NCBI GenBank assembly: GCA_021234535.1
Contig: CM037838.1
Span: forward strand, 8,247,506-8,311,505
Direction of reading: 5' to 3'
Source: Stichopus chloronotus
Taxonomy: Eukaryota; Echinodermata; Holothuroidea; Aspidochirotida; Stichopodidae
DNA: 64,000 nucleotides
The translations under genes were made by a program, and so were the position numbers. Position 1 is the first letter of the stretch. Every line of letters begins with the position of its first letter. Under the pieces are notes generated by a model. That model did not search any database. It had not been told where the DNA came from and was given only the letters and a program-made list of their open reading frames with translations. Below, piece after piece: positions 54,086 through 64,000 of the stretch.

Positions 54086-54639
54086 CCTTGAAAAGCGTCA
54101 GGGTAAGGTTCTTATATTTTTATCATGGATACTCCAAAAGTCATGAAAAGGAACCGTTTATTCTGCTAGTGTTTTTACCAAAACTTTGCACCACTAGTCT
54201 TCATTGATCATTGTAAACCATGTTTACATCGACTATCATCTCAGCAGTCGCAAGGATGCAACATTACCAAAGATACTTCCCTGGAATTTGTCGATGTTGC
54301 CATGCCTTTTCCTCTCAAAATGTCAATTGAAGCAAATCACTTATCAGCTGCTGTCTGCTGCTCGATAAAGCATACTTTATCTTTGAAGAGATCATCTTCA
54401 GCCAAAGAAAAAAATCAGCAAATGCAATATTTAAGTCAACTTACTACCATACATATGTAGAATATATATAACTTTTTCATTGTGACTGGTATTCAGTACA
54501 AAATTTGCATTTTCTGCAACTTGTGTTTGGACTGCTACAGAATGGTGTTTTTGTGTGTTGGTTTTGTTTGTTTGTTTGTTTGAGAAACTGTAATTGAAGT
54601 AACAGAGCCATTTAGAAGGCTATGCAATGGTTTTAGTAC

Positions 54640-54975
54640 AAGGTCTTTTCACACTAGGTACGATGCAATGTGATGAAAATGTTGAAAGTAATGTTATTAC
54701 TTAGACCATTTCACACCGGACACGATATGATGGGATATGATAGGACTTAACACAATGTGATAAAACTGAGTTGAAAAAATTTCAACTTTAATCGGTTACC
54801 ATGATGATATATTTCTTGTGATCACTTGTTGCCCTCTGTAAATTCACATAATTAACAGGACAATGGAAAATCAACAAGTGATAAAGAAAGTCTCCTGTAA
54901 TGAGAAAGCAAAAATAGCACTGCTCAACACTTTCATCATATCGCATTGTGTTGTGCCTAGTGTGCAAGTCCCCTT
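54640..54975. mobile_element. MITE with TIRs of about 50 bp
   Basis: The left end reads AAGGTCTTTTCACACTAGGT, then ACGATGCAATGTGATGAAAA. The reverse complement of the right end reads AAGGGGACTTGCACACTAGG, then CACAACACAATGCGATATGA. The two ends align over about 50 bp with roughly three quarters identity. A related internal block at 54709-54745 (CATTTCACACCGGACACGAT, then ATGATGGGATATGA) is a subterminal repeat. There is no coding capacity, and a target duplication is not clear (TTA-like bases on both sides). It lies 555 bases after the FOXRED1 stop. Confidence 0.75.
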
Positions 54976-56029
54976 ACCTGCTTTATTTGTTTCAGTGAAG
55001 TGCTTGGCAACATGAAGTCTTTATTATGTTTCACTACAACTGTCCTTTTTTGTCTGTAAAATGTGCTGTTTTGAAATGTCAAATTGATATAGATTTAGAC
55101 ATGGGAATGGCAGACTGATATAGAACTGCCAAGAAAGTTTAAAAAAAAAATAAAAATTGCAAAACCTTGGATAGGATATTGTTCCCCTGAAATGGTATAT
55201 TCTTAAAGTGTTGCATGAGTTAATTATAGTATTCCTATTAATTTTAACTCCATTTTTAATTTATAGAATATCAAAATTTTACATTTTTTTCCACGTCAAA
55301 CTCAACAAGCATGTTCACATAGTCTTCAGACCACTATTTTACTTAGTGGAGTAGCAGTGCCAGCCCACTGGTCATTGGTAAGATTCTTGCATCTCTGGCT
55401 GTACTATATGGAATGTTGGAGTTTGACTGGAATGCAATGGGCTGCCTCTCGTTCCTCGCTACATACACAGTAATTTCCAGATGGAGTGAGTGGCACTCTT
55501 CAGCAATGTTATATTTCATCAACATCAAGAACACTGTGTGCCTTCTCCAGTGTACCACAGAGACACTACTGAAAATTGTCTCTTTTCAACTAAAATGGTG
55601 TCATACCAGGGAAAAAAGTCTACCGCACTTTGAACTCAACTTAAAAGCGTTTCTTCAAGTAAGCCGGTATCCTTCTAAATCAGTTGTGACCGCGTGTCAG
55701 AAGGACGGGGGAGCATCATTGTTTGTACCGCATGTATTGTACACCTGATTCGCTGATGTGTTGATTTTAGTTGACTGGGTGACAAGAGGTATGCTTCTTG
55801 AAACAAAAACGGTCCTTTTTAGCTTTAGATCTTGGATGTTTCAAATTTTGATGGCTTTTTCCCTCAGTCATGAGGTTGACATGAGCAAACATTAACTTTG
55901 TTAGTAACAAGTCTTTTTTTCTCCAAACAATACTTTATCTGTGTGGTTTTGATTAAATTTGTTTTACACAAAAGATTTTTTTTTTAATTTCAACATCGGA
56001 CTTCACTTTTTCATTACTTTGGGGATAAT
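54976..56029. other. Intergenic, no supported gene
   Basis: The frames at 55413-55748 (plus) and 55343-55558 (minus) overlap each other, and I recognise neither. The A-rich AATAAA at 55149-55154 could serve FOXRED1 but sits in a poly(A)-like stretch. Confidence 0.4.
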
Positions 56030-56480
56030 GGTAAGAAATCATACAAGTGGTGAATGCATAGTCTGCTTTAAAATCAGAAAAGGTTGCAGAGTTAAAGGGC
56101 GAGCAATATCAGAAGCAACAGTTGCTGGTCCTCCAAGTGGAAGAAGTGGTGCTCAAGATGCTGTATGACAAAGAGACATCTTTAGAACTGATAAGATTAA
56201 GTTCAAAATAATCGGAGTACCAATCAACAATATCCATAAAATCTGAGCTATTGACCTTGATAAGTCCATAGATGTCTTCTCCCAAGGGCAATCTGGTAGT
56301 TTTTGGTTAATGAGCAGTTCTTTAGGTGTGACGTTTGGAAATTTAATCCCTAATAGTTGCGTTGTCATGTTTGGCTGTACACTTTCACGTGCTAGACATA
56401 ATGAATTTTCAAGTCCTAGATGAGTGCTGCAAACCTTTCAGCGAATGACAGATCTCGATTTAGCTATTCTTTCTCCTTTC
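56030..56480 (-). mobile_element. Ty3/gypsy-type integrase fragment, decayed
   Basis: Reading the minus strand from 56480 downwards there is a RARE-like segment (CLARESV, then PNMTTQL) of the integrase zinc-binding region. LLINQKLPDCPWEKTSMDL follows, the usual start of the catalytic core. A frame change leads to DIVDWYSDYFEL, and further downstream SATFSDFKADYAF. The order matches Ty3/gypsy pol. The second Cys pair of the zinc-binding region is not visible, and at least two frame changes and a stop interrupt it. Neither LTRs nor RT were found nearby, so this is an isolated remnant. Confidence 0.75.
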
Positions 56481-57304
56481 AAACTGGCATTGTCTTGTAC
56501 AGACAGTTCATGTTTGACTGAGGAGCAGGGGCTGACATGCTGCGGTAGTTTGTTCCCATATGTGTCGCTACAGGAGGTCAGATGACCATGTTGGCCAATG
56601 GAGGCACACTTTTTATATATTTATAAACGATTGGCCAATCAAGTCTCTGAGAAAGCCACCTGCTCAAACCATATGTAAATAATTCACAAGCGTCTTCTCT
56701 GTAAAATGGAGCTCTTCCTGTCTCTAATAAGTATTGTCTGGTAGACCAGAAGAGGTGAGAGTCTATTTAAATAATTCATGTGAGAAAACCTGTTTGACCT
56801 GCATAAAAAGGATTCAGTGTTTGTCATAATATACTGATGCTTGTAATGGACACATATTACCCATTACTACATAATAATATGCCGCGTTCTTTATATTTCA
56901 GTTGTTTGGGGTTTTTTTTCAATTTTTTTTTGCGTTATTGTTATGAATGTTAGATAAGTTTCTTGTAGAAGCTTTTGAAAGACTATTGCCATTTTTACTT
57001 TCATTTTTCAAGTAAGTTCCTGTGGAATATCTTTATAAGAGAACTGACTATCAGCAACAAAATGTGCAACTATGTGTACATGTTGTAAAAATCATGACAA
57101 AAAAAAAGGAATTTGAAAAGTGTAAAAAGTCACCGTTTAGTTTCGTTAACCTTGATCTGTCTTTTGAAAAGGTTATCTTTGTACTCTTCCTTTTTCTCTT
57201 CTCATTTAGTCGTACATTTTGTGTTTGTCTCCTTCTATTTTTTATTTTGATGATAATCATAACCTTTGTAATTATGCATACATGTGTGTGTGTGTATACA
57301 TGTC
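56481..57304. other. Intergenic, no supported gene
   Basis: AT-rich with T runs (56913-56931) and a GT microsatellite at 57282-57294. The minus-strand frame at 57051-57539 is the longest in the window (162 codons) but partly translates the microsatellite and resembles nothing known. Confidence 0.45.
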
Positions 57305-57970
57305 GGTGATGTCCTACCTTATAAACACCAATATCTGAAGAAGGGGAGCTTGGACAGATCTCATATTTGGTATGTAGGTGTACCACATTGAGTAAAAGGA
57401 CGGTATGGTAATTAGTGGAGGTTAAAGGCCACTTGGGGTCAACAGCGGTCAAATTGTGGAAATCTTGTAAACATATCTCAAGAATGAAAGCTTGGACAGA
57501 GCTCATATAAAGTATTGTAGGGGATCCGGTTAAATACAAGACCTACAATCCTCGACAAAAATATATTGGACACCTTCCCCCGCTCTCCCCTATTCAATGT
57601 TGAAATTTGGGATATCTTTTGGTTGGGACAACATTGATCCAGGGGGAGGGGATTGTGAAAGATGAACGAATCTACTTTAATATTTCCACATTTGTGTACA
57701 AGTGTCCCATCATTTTTGTTGAGGATTGCAGTTCACATCAGATGTCAACAGGGGTCAGCATGGATCAGATATTTACAACCTTGTAAAGATCATATCTCAA
57801 AAAGGAAAGCTTACACTGATCTCATATTTGCCAGTGATGTACCAAATTGGCCGCAAAACCTATTATGTTTGGTGGAGGCCATTGTGGGCAACAAGGATGA
57901 ATTTGTGAAAACTGCATCTTGACATTTGAAGGCAGGAAGCTCTTGGATATATATCTGTAATATGCAGTTG
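57305..57970 (+). repeat. GGTCA-type degenerate tandem units
   Basis: Two or three units repeat TATCTGAAGAAGGGGAGCTT, GACAGATCTCATATTTGGTA, GTGTACCACATTGAGTAAA, AGTGGAGGTTAAAGGCCACT and GGGGTCAACAGCGGTCAAAT, with partial repetition at 57470-57515 and again at 57715-57925 (ATATCTCAAAAAGGAAAGCT, CTCATATTTGCCAGTGATG, GGTGGAGGCCATTGTGGG). The arrangement matches the other members of the family in this window. Confidence 0.7.
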
Positions 57971-59148
57971 TGCTTGTTGAGACATGATACACATCAGTCA
58001 TCATACATCCGATTTATGAGAAAAATCCTCATCATGAAATCATCGAAACCACAATTCATTTGTGCATTCTGGATGTTCACTTGTTAATGACTGGTCTTTG
58101 GCAATGCATTACATATTGTAATATATCCAGTTACTTGTGAATGTAGGTTTGACCATCATTGAGTCTGTTTTTAAAATACTTCAAAAAGTTTCTGAACATA
58201 CTTTTGTGAGATTGTCACCTTTTTAGGGGGAGGGGGGTTCCTTGTGTTAACAAAGGAACTTATGCAGTCCAGTGGACGTTCGTGTGTGTGTATGTGACGC
58301 TATTGGAATGCGAGGTATGTGGTGTGATAACTATTGCATATTAGTGAGTGGGAATGTAACATTTCTAATATTGCATTGTTTGCAGTGCTTTGTCCAATTT
58401 GCTTCAAATGTGGCAGGAAGCTGTTGTTAGATATTAGGTACATGACCATGCCATTTTTATTTTCAATGTCTTTAGCATTTTTGGCATATTTGGCTTCAGT
58501 TTGTGTAACCGTGTACAGAATATTTAGAGTTTTTGTGCATGTTGTACGCAATTGACTTTTGGTGACTGAAATCCGCTTGCTCCATTTTTATGCTACGGAT
58601 GCTAATATGTTTCCATCAGTCCCCTCCAGCAAATCATGAAAGCTCTCCTTGAGGTAGTAGTTTCATGAACAAAATGAAGAAGCAGCAGTGCTGTGGGAAG
58701 CACTGTAGGTGGTCACACCAGACAAGTTTTGGCTGGATCAGTTTACATCCTCGTGCTCCAGTGGTGATGTGTGCATTGATGTAAATGGCTTTTTAATTTA
58801 TAGTAAGGTGGGCAGGACACAATGAAAGAAAATATGTCAGTTGATGTTCTTACCAGTGGAAACTGGACTCTAGCAATCCCCTCCAGGACTTGCTGTCAGT
58901 GTTGGGTGGACTTTAAAGGGGCATAGATGTGATAAACCTTATTGCAATTTGCAGAATCCCTTCTTTGGCGCTTTAAATGAAAGATTCACAGCTGTTTGTG
59001 CTATGTAAAATGAATGAGATATTGCTGGAATCAACATCTTTAATTCATTAAAAAAGTTGAAATGGCTTCTTTCATATTTATGAACTGCAGCATGTCATTT
59101 TACAGTATGTATGTTCCAAGTACAAGGAACCATACCACCCTGAGGCTG
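57971..59148. other. Intergenic, no supported gene
   Basis: No coding similarity. A weak GT-rich GGTCA-family fragment may lie at 58265-58330. Confidence 0.4.
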
Positions 59149-59435
59149 TTGTGAAATCATGCAAAATACTTCTTTACTTCCTGATTGTATGTACCATTGC
59201 TGATGGTTGGTCACGTTAGTGCTATGGAAGTGATTCCATGTGGGTGTTTGTCATGTCTGGGGTCCAATGTCCGAAATGGGCCATTGGGCCATTTTATAAA
59301 ATCATGAAAAATGTTTCTTTCTCTACAGATTTTATGTTGCAAAAGTGATGGTTCATGGTTAGAAATGGGCCGTATGGGCTATTGTACAAAATAATGCAAT
59401 ATGCTTCTTTTCCTTCGTAATTTACATTGCTGTAC
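59149..59435. repeat. Three-copy degenerate tandem repeat
   Basis: The phrase (A/T)AAAT(C/A)ATGCAA(A/T)AT(A/G)CTTCTTT recurs at about 59154, 59297 and 59387. Each is followed by a T-rich stretch and a block like TTGC(A/T).. (C/G)TGATGGTT(G/C). The second and third copies are preceded by GAAATGGGCC(A/G)T(T/A)(G/T)GG. Confidence 0.6.
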
Positions 59436-59677
59436 ATCTGTGCAAGGAAACACAGTGCACTTGGGCTCTTGTTTTTCTTTCTCTCTTTTTTTTGTTCTCC
59501 CCAGACAGCAGGTGCTGTTTGAAACACCCCCCTCAAAGATTTCAAGTTGAGGGTGACCTTTGCTATTATGAAGGTGTAAATTTCACAGTCACTGGTTAAC
59601 GGTTTTCTTCCCCTTTGGTGTTTCAGATCATTACATTCTTACTTGGAATGTACCCATTGAAGTTTGTGTGCACCCAC

Positions 59678-59975
59678 TTAAAGCTGGAATATGAGTTGTA
59701 CAGTCAATTGCCTTGTCATCTGCCTTTGTTCTTCATGAGTGTTTCAGGGAAGAGAAAGTAGGGGGAAAAGATCCACTTGTCACAAAATCTGAAAGAGAAC
59801 TAAGCGTTCCTCTTGATTATGAAATTGTCTTGACATTTTTGTTGGCCCAAAGAAATTCAGACTCTCCAAGGGAAAAAAAAAAACTTAGAGGCTGAAGCCA
59901 ATTTTAAAATATTTCGCAGAATTTGACCTTCATTTACAAAATATGACAAATTTCCAGCTCATATTCCAGCTTTAA
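59678..59975. mobile_element. TTAA-flanked MITE, 290 bp
   Basis: TTAA (59678-59681) is followed by AGCTGGAATATGAGTTG. The right end reads CAGCTCATATTCCAGCT and then TTAA (59972-59975). The element is 59682-59971, with 17-bp inverted repeats that differ at one position. The interior has no recognisable protein. The end sequence differs from the larger TTAA element at 37243-38070. Confidence 0.8.
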
Positions 59976-60609
59976 CATGAAATTTACATTCTTAATGGAT
60001 TTGATGAAGGTGATGTGTGCAGGGAACAATTGTTGTAATGGTTGAAAAGTGCTTCACATCCCATGTATATATGTATATCTTTATATAATTGCATCAATCA
60101 TGCCACGCACTGATTGTGGACGCACCCGTCGGTTAAATACATTCCTGTTGGACGCATAGATGTTTTCCACCTCCCTGCCTTTTCATGGCAGATTGATCAT
60201 GGAGGAATATATGACAACTTAATTCTTTGAAGTCTTTCTTTTTATTTATTTACTTTTTGAATGAACTGTCCTAAGTAGGCATTCTCATACTTCCTCCAAA
60301 GGATGTGAGTTCCAGGGGAGATGGGAGTCCCAGAGGAGAAGGAATGTTGGAGAATTATTTAATTGGAACTGTCTCCAACTGTCAGATTGTTATAATTTCC
60401 CATCACGTGTGAAAAGGTCCCCTCCATATGATGATGTAGTTTTAATACTGTTTGAAGGTTTTCTACATCAAGTGATTTGGTTGCCATGTTGCATTATGTA
60501 CTACAGTCAGAGTATTGTCACATGCTATAGAGGTTATGAGCATTACATTATGGAAACCCTTTCCATTCATGCATTCTGATTCATGTAAATACCAGTATTG
60601 CATCATTTC

Positions 60610-60897
60610 TCCCCGAGTGCGGATCCAGGATTTTGAGAAAAAGTGGGGGGGGGGGGAACGACTAGCTGACTGGCAAGGGCTGAAGGCGTAAAGCCACAGG
60701 GGTTTATGGGTCTTCCTGCAAGAATATTTAAATTCTAGATGCACTTACATGCAATTTCCCATCATCTGGGAAGCATATTCTACCCATCTGTTGGCTCATT
60801 TTGGTAAAAAAAAAATCGCTGGTCATCTGATAAAGGGGGGGGGGGGACAGTGACATGCTCCGGGTGCTCTCCCTTCCGGATCCGCGCCCGAGACAAG
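60610..60897. repeat. Inverted-repeat element with GCGGATCC ends
   Basis: The left end CCCCGAGTGCGGATCCAGGA and the reverse complement of the right end (CTCGGGCGCGGATCCGGAAG) match at most positions. The interior carries two G runs (60646-60657 and 60835-60846) and an A run at 60809-60817. It is likely a MITE-like repeat. No target duplication was found. Confidence 0.55.
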
Positions 60898-61389
60898 TGC
60901 AGCAGGTGAGGGGTACCATAGCCTGAAAGCATCTATATGCAGTATCACCTTCGTGGTTTCCGGTAGGCTGTTGTGTCATGTTGTCATCCTCCAATGAAAC
61001 GATCGAAATTGAGCCGGCTGTTCTTTGGGAAAATCCCAATAATGTTGCGTCTGCCTGTCATTTTACACACACACAACCGTATATATTCCACTCTTGGAGC
61101 CTGCTTATCTACCAGACTCTTTAACTGGGGGGGGGGGTGAAGTTTTCTAGCCATACAACCTCCTGGTGGAGCTTGGAAGATGGGCTCACTAAACTCTGAA
61201 AACATTGATCTAATAGAGAGAAATAATCAATCATTAATTGGTGAAGTTGCCTTCGTGGCGTTTACGACCACCCATTCCAACAATCTGCATGTTCATCACA
61301 ATCAAAGACGGGGCGTGATACACAGCATTGCTTATTCGCTCAACTTCTACTTGTTTGTCAGTTCTCAGAGTTCCCCTCTTGGACAACCA

Positions 61390-61505
61390 TTGTGACTTAC
61401 CCGTTGACCCCACCGGGGGCCCTAAGGTGGGCCCTGGACCCCACATTTGCAGGTCTCACGCTTAGTGTCCCCCAGAAAAAAAAAAAAAAAATCTGGTGAC
61501 GCCAT
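61390..61505. repeat. GC-rich repeat fragment with A run
   Basis: CCCCACCGGGGGCCCTAAGG and GTGGGCCCTGGACCCCACAT, followed by a 17-base A run (61475-61491) and TCTGGTGACGCCATTG. The composition differs sharply from the flanks. It looks like part of a dispersed element, but neither end can be defined. Confidence 0.4.
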
Positions 61506-61514
61506 TGTATATAA

Positions 61515-61690
61515 ATTAGTAATAGAGTGAATGGTGACTGGTCACGATGTTTCAAAAACTTCATTGAATCGTTAATTAGTGATAAAAGTTTTTTCGTATG
61601 TAACACACTGGGATCCTTTTAGTTTGACCGTCGGTCATTATTATGTGAGAGAAACCTGACGGGTTTTGGAAAATTTAGGGAATTTCACCA
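61515..61690 (+). repeat. Dispersed repeat family R4, copy 4
   Basis: Blocks: GAATGGTGACTGGTCACGAT, TTTCAAAAACTTCATTGAAT, TTAATTAGTGATAAAAGTTT, GTAACACACTGGGATCCTTT, TAGTTTGACC and GAAACCTGACGGGTTTTGG. The order matches copies 1-3. Confidence 0.65.
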
Positions 61691-63240
61691 AAGCAATGTT
61701 TACATCAGGTATTACAGTAAGCACTCTCTGATTCGCAGAAATATAGTGCAATCAGCAGAGACCATATCAGACAGTTAATTTGATCGGTCAAAATACGTTT
61801 TTCTTTTTAGTAAAAAATATTTGGTTCATTTCTCACTGTTCTTTCAAATGTGAAACTCCTGCAATAGGCATCGGCCTTATTCGTCAATACTAATGATTAG
61901 GAAACATTTTTATGGTAAATTCAGGTAACCTCCCCCAGGTGAGTCACAAAACTAACGAAAAGAAGTTCATGCCCTATATATGATTATTGAATGATAAATC
62001 CACTATATCCAGAAAAAAGAAGTCAAAAGCACTATTGTCTCTTCATTGAACCCAACTGACAAACCTTTCAGTACCACAAAAAGCTCATATAAGGATAATG
62101 CAACCACCTTACGTCTACCCCCCCCCCCCCCCCCACTCCCGGTTTTCCTGTGTCATGTAGTATTTCCAGTGTACGTTTATGTGCCGGCTAACTCAATTGT
62201 TCCCACTTTTCGTGACCTGAAACTAAACTAAGGTATCCCGAAGCAACATGTAGGTCGTGGGAACCATCTTGATTACTTTTGAATTCAGTTCAACGCAATT
62301 TATTTCAACCCCAATTGTCAACAGGATAGAAGAATGACACTCCCAAAGGAATGCCAATATAATATCGTCTTTAATACTTTCGATAGGAACGCGAGGATAG
62401 AACACAATCGCAGAAGTGACAGATTTTTGCCAAAATCTGACAGTTTTTAAAAGGATGTGGTCTTATGTTGTTTTGTTTTTTTACAAATTTGAGTCAAATT
62501 GGTAAAATTTTGATCATTACCGCAAACATTGTCTCGTTCACAAATTAACATGTTTTATTAGGTGATAAACAGTCCCTAACCCGGAAACGTGTCTGATTCG
62601 ATTTGATAGTCCATGAATCTCAGAAGTTCAACAGTCTCAACCTTAGCCTACGCTACTTAAAAACGTAGGTCACTGGAAATAAATTTCTCATCTCACAAGA
62701 TTTAGTATAGATTTAAGCAGTCATAAAAATTCATCAAGCTGCTAGATTTTGGCTGTAATCTTATGTTCTACAAGATTGTAGCCTTCACCGTGTTAATAAG
62801 TAAAAATAATCAATGACTTCTCTCTCCTCTGAAACCATGGGTCAAAAGGATCACACAGTCATCCGTAGAATAAGAATAAAAGAAAATATATGAAGAGAGT
62901 ACGAAGTGCCAAACGTTTTACAAATGTCGAACAGGAAAGTTCAGAATCTGAGGTAATATATGTATACGTCAAACGCGATATTGGCATATTACACTTCCCT
63001 ACCAGCAGGACGAGAAAAACAATACCATAATATATGTTGGGAACATTTTACATACAGTACAAACCCAGTAATAGCATGTTAGCTGGGGAAGAATCGTGAA
63101 GATAGCTTAAGCCTTTTTAATATGTTATGAGATGAAATTAATGATTTAAAACAGACGGTTCAATCGATGCATTAAACTTTGCAGGATCTTTGTTGATCAT
63201 TCATATCCTAAGTCTCATGTCTCGAGACATGGGCCACCTT
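61691..63240. other. Intergenic, no supported gene
   Basis: AT-rich, with a C run at 62119-62134. No protein similarity or repeat ends seen. Confidence 0.45.
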
Positions 63241-63680
63241 TGGGCTACTGACTAGGAACATGTTCAAGAACAAGTTGCCATCATTGGTACTTTTGTGATC
63301 CCTATGATGTACTCTTTCAAATACAAAAAAGAAATATCCATGCATTTTATCAGCTGAAAGAAAAAGTTGCGTTCATTGGTATTTTCAGGGATCCCTAAAA
63401 AGTATTATTTCGAACACAAAAAGAACACCTCTTCAGCTAAAGAAAGTCGTTGTGGGCAATGGGCCCGTTTTGGGACAACTGCCCCGGCCCTTGTACAGGA
63501 TAAACTTGCTGTCATTGGTATTTAAAGAGATTTATAGATTATAAAATGTACTCTTTCAAAAACAAAAAGATGCACTTAAAAATACACTTTATTATGGTGG
63601 CTATTAAAGGCTTACAGGATAAAAGCTTTACACGATAAAGCTGCCGTCATACCCATTTTGACATTTTCCAGTTTTTTTTT
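63241..63680. repeat. Degenerate tandem repeat of about 90-140 bp units
   Basis: The phrase AAGTTGC(C/G)(A/T)TCATTGGTA recurs at about 63272 and 63364, as AACTTGCTGTCATTGGTA at 63503 and as AAGCTGCCGTCAT at 63637. In the first three units it is followed by a T-rich link and a block like TACTCTTTCAAA.ACAAAAAGA. Confidence 0.65.
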
Positions 63681-64000
63681 ATCCATGTTCATTTTCAGCT
63701 GAACAAATACATTTTGCCATCTCCCCTTTTGGTCTACTAGGCCAATGTACAGGATGCGCCCCAGCAGCTTGAATCCCATTGCTCGACTCGTGGGTCCCAA
63801 CCTTTTCTATGGGACCATCAAAGTTTCATATATATACCTGACGTGTATATTATATATGACGAATACCGGTATATTATTTGTGTGTATTGTCCTATTTGAC
63901 GTGTATATTACCTTTGATACTTCACTTTCTTTTTCGACTTTAATGGAACGTTTGGCACTTCGTAGTGTTCCCCTTTTGAGGTACTTTGAATACTTACAAG

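Noticed and set aside
55343..55748. Overlapping frames of 71 (minus) and 111 (plus) codons
   Set aside because: No similarity recognised on either strand, and overlapping open frames are expected by chance at this length.
57051..57539. Longest open frame in the window (162 codons, minus strand)
   Set aside because: Partly translates a GT microsatellite and GGTCA-type repeat units, has no domain I recognise and no splice partners.

Overview
This is a piece of an animal nuclear genome, not a microbial one. It holds three intron-rich genes with canonical GT-AG splice sites, separated by AT-rich, repeat-laden DNA. The predicted proteins align nearly end to end with human SSNA1, DHX16 and FOXRED1. 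Together with Penelope-like and Ty3/gypsy retroelement remnants, TTAA-flanked MITEs and many degenerate tandem repeats, this suggests a marine deuterostome invertebrate, perhaps an echinoderm. The species cannot be fixed from the sequence alone.

Layout. 1-4264: no recognisable coding, with a possible 3' end of a plus-strand gene near 2664. 4265-7684 (minus): SSNA1, a small coiled-coil centriole and microtubule protein, three coding exons. 7685-9168: shared head-to-head promoter interval between SSNA1 and DHX16. 9215-25625 (plus): DHX16 (PRP2-type DEAH-box spliceosomal helicase), 21 coding exons, 1043 residues, every helicase motif intact. Its 3' UTR starts with a 61-bp tandem repeat. 26-43.8 kb: intergenic DNA or a long leader intron with SINE-like copies, a Penelope-like remnant at about 34 kb, a TTAA-flanked MITE at 37.2-38.1 kb and a possible untranslated first exon ending at 30349. 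43997-54085 (plus): FOXRED1 (mitochondrial FAD-dependent oxidoreductase linked to complex I assembly), eight coding exons, about 484 residues after allowing for two 1-nt frame breaks. 54.1-64 kb: a 336-bp MITE, a minus-strand gypsy integrase remnant, another TTAA MITE and several tandem repeats.

The three genes have unrelated jobs (cytoskeleton, pre-mRNA splicing, mitochondrial respiration). Only the SSNA1/DHX16 divergent arrangement suggests any shared control. I found no convincing undescribed system. The most informative anomalies are the two frameshifts in an otherwise clean FOXRED1, each beside a cryptic splice site that would restore the frame, and the dense set of small mobile elements with visible ends.
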